Assembly: GCF_030686155.1 (NCBI RefSeq)
Contig: NZ_JAUPEV010000005.1
Span: 1-64,000, forward strand
Length of the DNA: 64,000 nt
Direction: 5' to 3'
DNA from: Helicobacter_J cappadocius
GTDB taxonomy: Bacteria; Campylobacterota; Campylobacteria; Campylobacterales; Helicobacteraceae
Both the position numbers and the translations under genes were made by a program. The notes beneath the pieces were generated by a model that saw nothing but the letters and a program-made list of their open reading frames with translations, had not been told where the DNA came from and did not search any database. Shown piece by piece: positions 51,668-60,537 of this stretch. How positions within the stretch are numbered: the stretch's first letter is position 1; each line of letters opens with the position of its first letter.

Positions 51668-53809
51668 TTGGAATTTTTTGATACCTTAAAGCAGATCAAA
51701 ACTGAACAAGAGGCAATAAAGACCCTCGTTGATCTGACAAAAATCACTCCAAAAATACAAGACGCACTTGATATTGCTATCAAGTACCATGATGGCCAGA
51801 AAAGAAAGAGTGGTGAAGCTTATGTAATTCATCCGATTTGTGTTTCTTGTATAGTGGCTTTTTATGGCGGAGATGAGGCAATGATCTGTTCTGCACTTTT
51901 GCACGATGTAGTTGAAGATACCTTATGCGATATAGAATTTATTAAAAATGAATTTGGACAGGATGTTGCCGTTTTGGTCGATGCACTCACCAAGATTGTT
52001 GAAATCAAAGAAGAATTAAATCCCAATCATTCTAGCAAAAAACTCATCACCACAGCTCTATCTTTTCGAAAAATGCTTGTCGCAGCCATTAAAGATCCTA
52101 GAGCACTGGTCATAAAAATCAGTGACAGACTCCACAATATGCTCACTTTAGAACCACTGACACACGAAAAGAAAATTCGCATATCTGAAGAAACTTTAGT
52201 TGTATATGCTCCTATAGCGCATAGACTTGGCGTTTCTTCGATAAAAAACGAACTTGAAGATAGGAGTTTTTATTATATTTTTCCTCAAGAATATGAAAAA
52301 ATTCAAGAATATATCAAGGAAAATAAACAACCATTATCGCTTAAACTCAATGATTTTACTGAGAAATTAACGAATATGCTTTTAAAAAATGGTCTTTCTG
52401 GATCTGATTTTCGCATAGAGAGCAGAGTTAAACGTCCTTATTCAATTTATCTCAAAATGCAAAGAAAGGGTGTGAGTATTGATGAGGTGCTTGATTTGTT
52501 GGCAGTGAGAATTATCGTGAAAGAACCTCTTGATTGCTATAAGGTATTGGGTGTTGTGCATTTAGATTTTAAGCCTATTGTTTCAAGATTTAAAGATTAT
52601 ATTGCTTTACCCAAAGAAAATGGCTATCAAACTATCCATACTACGATATTTGATGAATCTTCTATTTATGAGGTGCAAATTCGAACCTTTGATATGCACA
52701 AAAGTGCTCAATATGGCATTGCAGCTCATTGGAAATATAAAACTGGAGGCATAGCTCCTAGTTTAGAATGGCTCAATAATCTCCAATATCAAGACAATAC
52801 GATTGAAGAGTTTTATGAACTTGCAAAAAATGATTTATATCAAGAAGACATTGTTGTTTTTTCTCCTGCTGGAGATACTTATACTTTACCTGTAGGGGCA
52901 GTAGCACTTGATTTTGCTTATGCGATTCATAGTGAGTTAGGGGATAATGCAAAAGAAGCCTATATTAATAATGCCAAAGCTTCACTCTTGCAAACTTTAA
53001 AGAGTGGAGATATTGTTCGGATTATTTCAGATGCCCAAAGTATGCCTAAATCAACATGGATTGATGCGGTTAAAACCTCTAGAGCCAAGAGTCATCTAAG
53101 AATTCAACGTCAAAATCAGATTCGAGAGGTGGAGAAAAAAAGTGCAGTCAATATTCTAGCAACAATTTTTAGTAAAGATAGAAAAATTTTTGAACGTTAT
53201 ATTTCTCTGAAGGGGTTAGATGTTTCTATACATAGGGCAACCAAAGACATAGGATTTTTACAAGAACTCAAAAATAAAATCAAACAAAGCTTTAATAGCC
53301 AGTCAAACTTTTTTGCCAAAATAAAGATGAATATGCTAAAAATAAAAGAGATAGAGTTAGAGAATTTTGTTATTTGGACAAATCGAAATGTAAATGAAGT
53401 TTTATTTGACTATTGTTGTCACCCAAAATATGGGGATGAAATTTTGGCTATAATATCAGGACAAAAGGCTATTGTTCATCATAAGTTGTGTGAAAAACTT
53501 AGAGATGAGATTGAGATGGGTGTCCCGATGGTTTTTGTACAATGGGCAAAAAAGATGAAAACAGCTTTTAAAATTATCGTTGCCCTTGAAGATAAAAAGG
53601 GGAGTTTGGCACATTTTTTGACGACCTTGGCAAATAATAATTGTAATGTTATGGGTATTTCCTACATGGGGTATAAAAGTCAGTTTTTAACACATTGTGA
53701 GATTTTGTTTGAAACAGATATGAAAGATGTCAAATCGTTTAGAGATTTTTTGATGAGAAAGTATAAAATGATAGAATTTTCAAGTTTAAAAGACGCATAT
53801 CAAAATTAG
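51668..53809 (+). CDS. spoT: Bifunctional (p)ppGpp synthetase/hydrolase
   Basis: The 713-residue Rel/Spo protein has an HD hydrolase domain (HPICVSCIVAF, LLHDVVEDT about 75-83), a synthetase domain (RVKRPYSIYLKM; DLLAVRIIV; RFKDYIALPKENGYQTIHTT), a TGS domain (about 395-455, FSPAGDTYTLPVGA) and a C-terminal ACT domain. It makes and degrades the stringent-response alarmone and is probably the sole long RSH enzyme here. The start codon is TTG at 51668, with rpoZ 12 bases before it. Confidence 0.96.
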   Translation: MEFFDTLKQIKTEQEAIKTLVDLTKITPKIQDALDIAIKYHDGQKRKSGEAYVIHPICVSCIVAFYGGDEAMICSALLHDVVEDTLCDIEFIKNEFGQDVAVLVDALTKIVEIKEELNPNHSSKKLITTALSFRKMLVAAIKDPRALVIKISDRLHNMLTLEPLTHEKKIRISEETLVVYAPIAHRLGVSSIKNELEDRSFYYIFPQEYEKIQEYIKENKQPLSLKLNDFTEKLTNMLLKNGLSGSDFRIESRVKRPYSIYLKMQRKGVSIDEVLDLLAVRIIVKEPLDCYKVLGVVHLDFKPIVSRFKDYIALPKENGYQTIHTTIFDESSIYEVQIRTFDMHKSAQYGIAAHWKYKTGGIAPSLEWLNNLQYQDNTIEEFYELAKNDLYQEDIVVFSPAGDTYTLPVGAVALDFAYAIHSELGDNAKEAYINNAKASLLQTLKSGDIVRIISDAQSMPKSTWIDAVKTSRAKSHLRIQRQNQIREVEKKSAVNILATIFSKDRKIFERYISLKGLDVSIHRATKDIGFLQELKNKIKQSFNSQSNFFAKIKMNMLKIKEIELENFVIWTNRNVNEVLFDYCCHPKYGDEILAIISGQKAIVHHKLCEKLRDEIEMGVPMVFVQWAKKMKTAFKIIVALEDKKGSLAHFLTTLANNNCNVMGISYMGYKSQFLTHCEILFETDMKDVKSFRDFLMRKYKMIEFSSLKDAYQN

Positions 53810-53818
53810 AGGATAATA

Positions 53819-55063
53819 ATGGATGAGCAACATAGGATAAATTTTAAAGCAGAACTCAGCGATAAAACAAAAGAGGCTATGGCCGAGATAAGTAGGGGTT
53901 GCAGTGAATTTATCGGAGCTGATTATATTGCTTCTTTGGTAGAAAGATTTAATCAAAGCTCAGAAAGGTTTATTGTAAAAGCGGGTTTTGATCCTACTGC
54001 TCCAGATCTTCATCTAGGACATACAGTTCTCATTCAAAAATTAGCTACATTCCAAAAATATGGTGGAGATGTGAAGTTTTTGATAGGAGATTTTACTGCT
54101 ACCATTGGCGATCCTAGTGGAAAAAGCGAGACTAGAAAACAATTAAGCAAAGAAGAGGTGCAACAAAATGCCCTCACCTATAAAGAGCAAGTTTTTAAAA
54201 TACTTGACCCAAAACACACAGAAATTTGTTTTAATTCCAAATGGATTAATGATTTAGGAGTGGGTGGGTTAGTTGATTTGACATCTAAATTTTCTGTAGC
54301 TAGAATGTTAGAGAGAGATGATTTTGAAAAACGATATAAAGAAGGCAGACCTATTAGTATCATAGAGTTTATGTATCCTCTTCTTCAAGGATATGATTCT
54401 GTTGCTTTAAAATGTGATATTGAACTTGGAGGAAATGATCAAAAATTTAATCTTCTTGTAGGTAGAACCCTCCAGAGGGCATATGGAATTAATAAAGAGC
54501 AGTCGGTCTTGACTGTGCCGTTGCTTGAAGGCTTAGATGGGGTTAATAAAATGAGCAAAAGTTTGGGAAATTATATTGGTGTTACAGAAAATCCTAACTC
54601 AATGTATGCTAAAATAATGAGTATTTCAGATGAACTGATGTGGAAATATTATGAACTTTTGAGCACGAAAACTATCAAAGAATTGCAAAGTTTAAAAAAT
54701 AGCGTTATTGATGGTGTGTTTCATCCAAAAAAAGCTAAAGAAGTATTGGCTTTGGAAATCGTCCAGAGATACCATGGTTTAGAATTTGCACTCAATGCAA
54801 AAGAAGAATTTGATAAGGTATTTGCAAAAGATGAGATGCCTAGCGAAATTTTAGAAATGGAATTTGAAAAGGATATTTGGATTTGTGAGTTATTAAAATT
54901 AGCAAATCTTTCATCATCAACATCTCAAGCAAGACGTGATATTCAAGGAGGGGCAGTTAAAGTAAATAAAGATAAAATTATGGATCAAAACTATAGGCTT
55001 CAAAGTGGAGATTATATTATTCAAGTAGGTAAGAGAAAATTTATCAAAGCAGTCATTAAATAA
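53819..55063 (+). CDS. tyrS: Tyrosyl-tRNA synthetase
   Basis: The 414-residue class I synthetase has the HIGH-type motif HLGHTVLI (about 66-73) and the KMSKS motif KMSKSLGN (about 245-252). The C-terminal S4-like RNA-binding domain (ARRDIQGGAVKVNKDKIMDQ) is present. It follows spoT by 9 bases. Confidence 0.97.
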   Translation: MDEQHRINFKAELSDKTKEAMAEISRGCSEFIGADYIASLVERFNQSSERFIVKAGFDPTAPDLHLGHTVLIQKLATFQKYGGDVKFLIGDFTATIGDPSGKSETRKQLSKEEVQQNALTYKEQVFKILDPKHTEICFNSKWINDLGVGGLVDLTSKFSVARMLERDDFEKRYKEGRPISIIEFMYPLLQGYDSVALKCDIELGGNDQKFNLLVGRTLQRAYGINKEQSVLTVPLLEGLDGVNKMSKSLGNYIGVTENPNSMYAKIMSISDELMWKYYELLSTKTIKELQSLKNSVIDGVFHPKKAKEVLALEIVQRYHGLEFALNAKEEFDKVFAKDEMPSEILEMEFEKDIWICELLKLANLSSSTSQARRDIQGGAVKVNKDKIMDQNYRLQSGDYIIQVGKRKFIKAVIK

Positions 55064-55079
55064 TTAAGGGAAAGGATTA

Positions 55080-56171
55080 ATGAAAACGACACTAAAGCCT
55101 TTAAAAATTGGAAAACATACCATCAAATATCCTATATTTCAAGGAGGTATGGGAGTTGGTATTAGTTGGGATGAGTTGGCAGGAAATGTATCTAAAGAAG
55201 GCGGACTAGGTATTATAAGTGCTGTTGGAACAGGCTATTACAAAAAAATGCAATTTGTTGAAAAGATAGTTTCTTCCAAGCCTTTTGAGGCAATCAATTT
55301 TTATTCGAAGTATGCCTTAAATGAGATATTCAAAAATGCTAGAAAGATATGTGGAAACAATGCGTTAGGTGCAAATATCTTGTATGCTATTAATGAGTAT
55401 GGAAGGGTTGTGCGTGATGCTTGTGAGGCTGGAGCAAATATTATTGTTACCGGAGCTGGACTTCCCACAAATATGCCTGAATTTACAAAAAATTTTCCAG
55501 AAGTTGCACTTGTGCCTATTGTCTCCTCAGTAAAAGCACTTAGAATTTTGTGCAAGAGATGGGAAGAGCGTTACCAACGTGTTCCTGATGCTATCATAGT
55601 TGAAGGTCCTCTGAGTGGAGGACATCAAGGGTTTAAATATGAGGATTGCTTTAAAGAGGAATTTCAGCTTGAAAATTTGGTTCCTCAAATCGTAAATGAA
55701 GCAAAACAATGGGGTGAAATACCTGTGATTGCAGCAGGTGGAATATGGGATAGATCTGATATTGATAAGGTAATCGCATTAGGTGCTAGTGGGGTGCAGA
55801 TGGGCACTAGGTTTTTAGGGACAATAGAATGCGATGCTAAAGCTTATGCTGATATTTTGCCACATATCAAAAAAGATGATATAAAGCTTGTAAAATCACC
55901 TGTTGGATACCCTGCTAGGGCTATTAACGTAGGAGTTCTTCAAAGACTTCAAGAAGGAAATGCCCCTAGGGTAAAGTGTATTAGTAATTGTGTGTCTCCT
56001 TGTCATCGCGGAGTAGAGGCAAAAGCGGTAGGTTATTGTATAGCAGATAGTTTAGGTAAGGGACATTTGGGAGACAAGGAAGAAGGACTTTATTTTAGTG
56101 GTGCTAATGGGTATCGTATCGAAAAGATAGTAAGCGTGAAAGAACTCATACAAGAACTAACACAGGAGTAG
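55080..56171 (+). CDS. FMN-dependent nitronate monooxygenase / FabK-like enzyme
   Basis: The 363-residue TIM-barrel flavoprotein has FQGGMGVGISWDELAGNVSK at the start, GLGIISAVGTG, PLSGGHQGF and the FMN-binding end AAGGIWDRSDIDKVIALGAS with QMGTRFLGTIEC. A C-terminal segment has clustered cysteines (CISNCVSPC). The family covers nitronate monooxygenases and FabK-type enoyl-ACP reductases; the sequence alone does not decide between them. Orthologue position between tyrS and amiA is the same as in H. pylori. Confidence 0.88.
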   Translation: MKTTLKPLKIGKHTIKYPIFQGGMGVGISWDELAGNVSKEGGLGIISAVGTGYYKKMQFVEKIVSSKPFEAINFYSKYALNEIFKNARKICGNNALGANILYAINEYGRVVRDACEAGANIIVTGAGLPTNMPEFTKNFPEVALVPIVSSVKALRILCKRWEERYQRVPDAIIVEGPLSGGHQGFKYEDCFKEEFQLENLVPQIVNEAKQWGEIPVIAAGGIWDRSDIDKVIALGASGVQMGTRFLGTIECDAKAYADILPHIKKDDIKLVKSPVGYPARAINVGVLQRLQEGNAPRVKCISNCVSPCHRGVEAKAVGYCIADSLGKGHLGDKEEGLYFSGANGYRIEKIVSVKELIQELTQE

Positions 56172-56174
56172 AGG

Positions 56175-57422
56175 GTGTGGAGAATCCTGATTGCCATTTT
56201 GTGCTTCTTGGGATTTTCCTTTGCCTCAGAGCCTAAAATACTCCAAATTATACCATTTGGAACAAGTAGTGTCCGCATTACTTTTGATCAAGATATTTCT
56301 AAGCTGGTTATCAAGGAGCATACTCTAAAAGACTTTAGAAGTTTTTTGGATATGAAGGCGATTTTGGTTATTCCTAAGAAAGTTTATAATTTCTCTAACA
56401 AAACTCAAATTTCTATAGCACAAAATAACTCACAAATCGTTCGTATTGTTGTTAGAACAAATAAAGACAGTTCTTATCAAACAAGAATTGTTCAAAAACA
56501 TTTATATATTAGCGTGATTGATAAACTTCCAGAGGTTTCTAAAAAATCATTACCTTCTCATAAAATAACTCCAAAAATACAAGCTCAGGTTTCTAAGACA
56601 ACCAAAACTTCTACATCTCATTCCTCAAAATCTACAACATCAAACCCGCAGTCTTCTGAAGCTAAAAAACATCCACAAAAAAATCAAACTCCTATTTCAA
56701 CCGCTAAACGCGAAAATGTTTCTCCACCATCAAATAAAACAAAAAAATATAGAATAGTTATTGATCCTGGACATGGTGGAAAGGATTGTGGAGCAATGGG
56801 TATTACGAAAGTTTGTGAAAAAAATATTGTTTTGAGCGTTGCAAAATTTTTAGAGCAGGAATTGAAAAAAAGAGGCTACATCACTTATATGACACGAAAT
56901 AAAGATGTTTATATCAACCTCAAAGAGCGCACAGATTTTGCTAATGCTAAAAATGCAGATTTGTTTGTATCTATTCATGCTAACTCTGTGACAAAAAACT
57001 CTAGTAATTCTCCGCAAGGTATAGAAACTTATTTTCTCTCTACTGCAAGAAGTGAACGGGCTAGAAAGGTGGCAGAACTTGAAAACAAAGATGATGTAGA
57101 TGTAATGAATTATTTTTCACGATTTTCTTTTTTAAATTCTTTGAATTCTCATCGGCTCATTGCTTCTAATAAACTTGCCATAGATATACAATTTGGAATT
57201 TTGAAAGAACTTAGGAAAAATTATCAAGGAGTGGTAGATGGAGGGGTTAGAGAAGGACCTTTTTGGGTTCTTGCAGGAGCACTTATGCCCTCTGTGTTGA
57301 TTGAGATAGGATATAATTCAAACCCAATAGAAGCAAGACGTATTGATGATAAGCGTTATCAAAGATTTCTAGCGAAAGGTATAGCTGATGGCATTGAGGG
57401 GTTTTTTGCAAAAAATTATTAA
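56175..57422 (+). CDS. amiA: N-acetylmuramoyl-L-alanine amidase
   Basis: The 415-residue periplasmic enzyme has a signal peptide (about 1-18), an AMIN domain (about 20-110), a low-complexity Ser/Lys/Thr linker (about 125-185) and an Amidase_3 zinc domain. Zinc ligands lie in IDPGHGGKDCG (His about 199), in CEKNIVL (Glu) and in SIHANS (His about 267). The catalytic Glu is in LIEIGYNSN (about 376). It splits peptidoglycan and in Helicobacter is needed for daughter-cell separation and coccoid conversion. It starts at GTG. Confidence 0.95.
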   Translation: MWRILIAILCFLGFSFASEPKILQIIPFGTSSVRITFDQDISKLVIKEHTLKDFRSFLDMKAILVIPKKVYNFSNKTQISIAQNNSQIVRIVVRTNKDSSYQTRIVQKHLYISVIDKLPEVSKKSLPSHKITPKIQAQVSKTTKTSTSHSSKSTTSNPQSSEAKKHPQKNQTPISTAKRENVSPPSNKTKKYRIVIDPGHGGKDCGAMGITKVCEKNIVLSVAKFLEQELKKRGYITYMTRNKDVYINLKERTDFANAKNADLFVSIHANSVTKNSSNSPQGIETYFLSTARSERARKVAELENKDDVDVMNYFSRFSFLNSLNSHRLIASNKLAIDIQFGILKELRKNYQGVVDGGVREGPFWVLAGALMPSVLIEIGYNSNPIEARRIDDKRYQRFLAKGIADGIEGFFAKNY

Positions 57423-57430
57423 GGAAAGAA

Positions 57431-58291
57431 ATGAACAAGATTAATATGTATAAGGTTGTTTTTTCATCTATATTTTTCTTGTTGTTTGTTTTTAGCATAC
57501 TCTCGCTTTTAGTCTCTCAATTTAGCAGTATTTTTTCACAATTATTCTTGATACTTACGCGTGATGAACGAGCTTATGATAGCATCATAAATTTTTTTTA
57601 TTTTTGTGGAATTTTGATGTCAATTTTTTATTTGGTTGTATCCACTCTATGGGATAAAGATGTTTTATTGCAACGTCTTGTAAGTGTCATTTTTTGCATA
57701 GGATTTGTTTTTTTACTTGTTTTTCGTCTTAGTAGTGAAAAAACACTTGATTCCACTATCTTGGGATTTGTAGCTGATAGTAGTTTTGAGAGGCTTGGTT
57801 TTGGTCAGCTTGTGGCGGAAAACTTTGGTTCTATTATCCTATCTGGATTTATATATGTTTTTTTTGTGATTTTGCCTTTAGTATTTTTTGGTTTTGGTTA
57901 TGGTCTTAATACTAAAAATATATTTGGAAAATATCTTGATTTTTTTTGTCCTTCTATGAATGTTTGCGTCATAGCACTTTTTGCTTCTGGGTTTCAAGCA
58001 TACTATGATAAATCCAGTGCATTTTTATATATAGACTTTATGGTTTTTTGTTTGTGTTTAGTGCTTTTTTTACGAGTATTTCTGACTCATAAAGAGCTTT
58101 TTGGACATTATGAATATGCTAATATTTTGCTTATGATCTTAGGCATTTTGATATGCCTACTTTGTTCTAATACCATTTCACAAGCACAAGATTACTACAA
58201 TGCTAGAAAATCATTTTATTTGTTAGTATTTTTGGGGTGGTATGGAGAGTGGATGTATAAGAGTTTATTGAGGGAATTTTATTTGAAATAA
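57431..58291 (+). CDS. Polytopic membrane protein of unknown function
   Basis: The 286-residue protein has about eight hydrophobic segments and few charges in between. I recognise no transport or enzyme motif. It is 8 bases after amiA and probably in the same operon. No function is claimed. Confidence 0.75.
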   Translation: MNKINMYKVVFSSIFFLLFVFSILSLLVSQFSSIFSQLFLILTRDERAYDSIINFFYFCGILMSIFYLVVSTLWDKDVLLQRLVSVIFCIGFVFLLVFRLSSEKTLDSTILGFVADSSFERLGFGQLVAENFGSIILSGFIYVFFVILPLVFFGFGYGLNTKNIFGKYLDFFCPSMNVCVIALFASGFQAYYDKSSAFLYIDFMVFCLCLVLFLRVFLTHKELFGHYEYANILLMILGILICLLCSNTISQAQDYYNARKSFYLLVFLGWYGEWMYKSLLREFYLK

Positions 58292-58294
58292 ATT

Positions 58295-58978
58295 TTAAAA
58301 TCTTGAAGGCTTTTTGATTTTTTTAAAGAGAAGTTCTCTATAAAAACGTTTAAGACCTAATCTTTCTTTTGGCCCTATTTTGTAATAGATATGTTTGAGG
58401 TACTCAAGGATATATTTTTTTGGAATAGAAGTTTTTTGTGAATATTCATTTAGAATATAGTAAGGGATTTTAGTCTTTTTTTGGTTGAAATGTTTGGATA
58501 GATTCTTATAAAAGTCACCGTGCGTGTTATAGCAAAATCTTCCAAACACAAAAGGTAAATGTTTTTTTTGATACCATCTCTCTCCCATATCTATGTGTTC
58601 CCCACCATTATATCTATATAATAAGGCTCTATCCCCGATAAGTACCTCACCTTTTAGATCCAACACCTTGCATAGGGCATTTGAGGTGGCGGATTGGTAG
58701 TCTTCTGATTGTGAGGTAGGCATTACAATTACGCTCCAAACGCTTCCTTTGGCTATAATACCAGAAGTTGTAACTTTATTTTTAAGAGAAGACTGATATC
58801 CGGCAATAGAAGAGATAAATCCCGCATCAATTCTTTTGAATAAAAAATCTTTATTTAATCTAGCGGGATAAGATTTATGCGATTGTAAAAACTTTTTAAA
58901 GCTAGAGGTTGTAGGGTATGATTTGATAAACACATCAAATGGAGCAAGATTAAGGTAGTCTATTTTTCCAAATCGCAT
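58295..58978 (-). CDS. mqnA: Chorismate dehydratase of the futalosine pathway
   Basis: The 227-residue protein has the MqnA start MRFGKIDYLNLAPFDVF and a periplasmic-binding-protein-like fold with DAGFISSIAGYQ, SVWSVIVMPTSQ and LIGDRALLYRY. MqnA converts chorismate to 3-enolpyruvyl-benzoate, the first step of the futalosine route to menaquinone, a pathway Helicobacter uses and humans lack. It is convergent with the membrane protein gene. Confidence 0.92.
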   Translation of the reverse strand: MRFGKIDYLNLAPFDVFIKSYPTTSSFKKFLQSHKSYPARLNKDFLFKRIDAGFISSIAGYQSSLKNKVTTSGIIAKGSVWSVIVMPTSQSEDYQSATSNALCKVLDLKGEVLIGDRALLYRYNGGEHIDMGERWYQKKHLPFVFGRFCYNTHGDFYKNLSKHFNQKKTKIPYYILNEYSQKTSIPKKYILEYLKHIYYKIGPKERLGLKRFYRELLFKKIKKPSRF

Positions 58979-59061
58979 TTACAGTCGCCTTTATTTTCAG
59001 ATAGGATTAATTTTACCTAAAAATAATAATACTTGTATTAAACAAAAATATTTTCTAATGT

Positions 59062-59730
59062 CTATGATATTTTGGCTTCTAATTTTTTACTCAAAATAGA
59101 TAGGGGGTAACATAGAAAGAAATAAATAATAAAAATTGCTCCATATACCCAAAAACTAGCATCAGGAATTTTAAGGATATTAGCTTCAATGATCTGTTGT
59201 CCCACCTTGAGCAAATCAATAACTCCTATTAGGGCAAGCAAAGAAGTAGTTTTTATCATTCGAGTGAATAGGTTGATAGAGCTTGGTAGTAGTCGCAAAA
59301 ATGCTTGTGGAAAAATTACAAAAACAGCTATTTGTATCCTGTTTAGACCAATGGCTTTGGCACTTTGAGTTTGATGCAGAGCGATAGATGTCAAAGCCCC
59401 ACGTGTAAGATCGCCCATTTCTGCAATGCCCCACAAGCCAAATACTAAAATACTGGCTGTTAGTGCGTTGATATGCACTCCAGAAAGAGTAGATAAACCA
59501 AAATATACTATAAATAGCCATGCTAAAATTGGTATGATGCGGATACTTTCCAAGTATAAGCGGCATAAAAAAGTTGCTAGAGTTGATTTGGAAGCCATAA
59601 TAATGCCCATTACTATCCCACCTAAAATGGCTATAATGATTGAAATGATAGATACATAAAGCGTGATAAAAATACCATGTGCAAATCTCAAAATAGTATT
59701 AGGCTCAAAAAGAAACATCATATTCATCAT
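59062..59730 (-). CDS. Amino-acid ABC transporter permease (GlnP/HisM type)
   Basis: The 222-residue protein has five hydrophobic segments and the EAA-like loop ALTSIALHQTQSAKAIGLNR (about 109-128) that contacts the ATPase. It is the permease pattern of polar amino-acid importers. It lies 6 bases after the other permease gene. No ATP-binding or substrate-binding partner is adjacent in the window. Confidence 0.88.
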   Translation of the reverse strand: MMNMMFLFEPNTILRFAHGIFITLYVSIISIIIAILGGIVMGIIMASKSTLATFLCRLYLESIRIIPILAWLFIVYFGLSTLSGVHINALTASILVFGLWGIAEMGDLTRGALTSIALHQTQSAKAIGLNRIQIAVFVIFPQAFLRLLPSSINLFTRMIKTTSLLALIGVIDLLKVGQQIIEANILKIPDASFWVYGAIFIIYFFLCYPLSILSKKLEAKIS

Positions 59731-59736
59731 ATTTCC

Positions 59737-60390
59737 TTAAAGTCTTTTTCTGTAATGATGTTCTAAAAAAACAAAAAATGCAGACATTGGTAATAAAACT
59801 ATCAAATAGCTTAAAACCAACATTATCAAAGCTTCATTTGTTTTATAGTACGTTCCGATAAAGTCTTTTGTCACAAACATTACATCAACCAAGGCTATAG
59901 CACTCACAACAGAGGTTTCTTTGAGTAAAAAAATAGCATTAGCTCCAAGATAGGGAATGGAAACACTTAGACTTTGAGGCAATATAACATGATAAAGCAG
60001 ACTGATTTTTCCTAGCCCTAAGCTTTTTCCTGATTCAATTTGGATTTTGCTGATAGACTCTAGGCCAGAACGAAAGCTTTCTGCCATATAACTTCCTCCC
60101 AAAAAAGCTACAGAGATAATCGCACATTCATAGGCTTCAAGCTTAAATCCAATCTGTCCAAACCCATAATACAGGAAAAAAAGTTGAATCAGCATAGGGG
60201 TGTTGCGTGAAATTTCAATATAGATTTTTGAGATATTTTTGAGATATTTAACTTGATAATAGAGTGTTGTTGCGACTACAAAGCCTATTACTATGGCAAT
60301 CAAAATACCCCAAAATGATATCTGCAAGGTTAGATATAAGCCTTTTGTATATGCAGGTATTGAATGTATCATAAAGTTCCAATCTAGCAA
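59737..60390 (-). CDS. Amino-acid ABC transporter permease (GlnP/HisM type)
   Basis: The 217-residue paralogue of the permease after it has the family start (YTKGLYLTLQISFWGILIA), ISRNTPMLIQLFFLYYG and the EAA-like loop ESFRSGLESISKIQIESGKS (about 104-123). The two would form a heterodimeric channel for glutamine or a related amino acid. The orphan arrangement means the ATPase and binding protein must be elsewhere. Confidence 0.88.
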   Translation of the reverse strand: MLDWNFMIHSIPAYTKGLYLTLQISFWGILIAIVIGFVVATTLYYQVKYLKNISKIYIEISRNTPMLIQLFFLYYGFGQIGFKLEAYECAIISVAFLGGSYMAESFRSGLESISKIQIESGKSLGLGKISLLYHVILPQSLSVSIPYLGANAIFLLKETSVVSAIALVDVMFVTKDFIGTYYKTNEALIMLVLSYLIVLLPMSAFFVFLEHHYRKRL

Positions 60391-60489
60391 TTATCATCCT
60401 TTTTTATAGAATTGTACCCTGAAAATATAGAGAAATTCATTTGGCTTACAGAGTTTTCTCAACTCTCTGAAATAACGCAATGTTTAGGT

Positions 60490-60495
60490 TATAAT
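60490..60495 (+). promoter_or_regulatory. Candidate -10 box of lepA
   Basis: TTTAGGTTATAATGAAT lies about 43 bases before lepA. TATAAT matches the consensus. An AGAGTT-TTCTC-AACTCT hairpin a little upstream may end transcription from the left. Confidence 0.5.
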
Positions 60496-60537
60496 GAATA
60501 ATTTGATACAATACAATAAAAATAAAAATGGATATAA

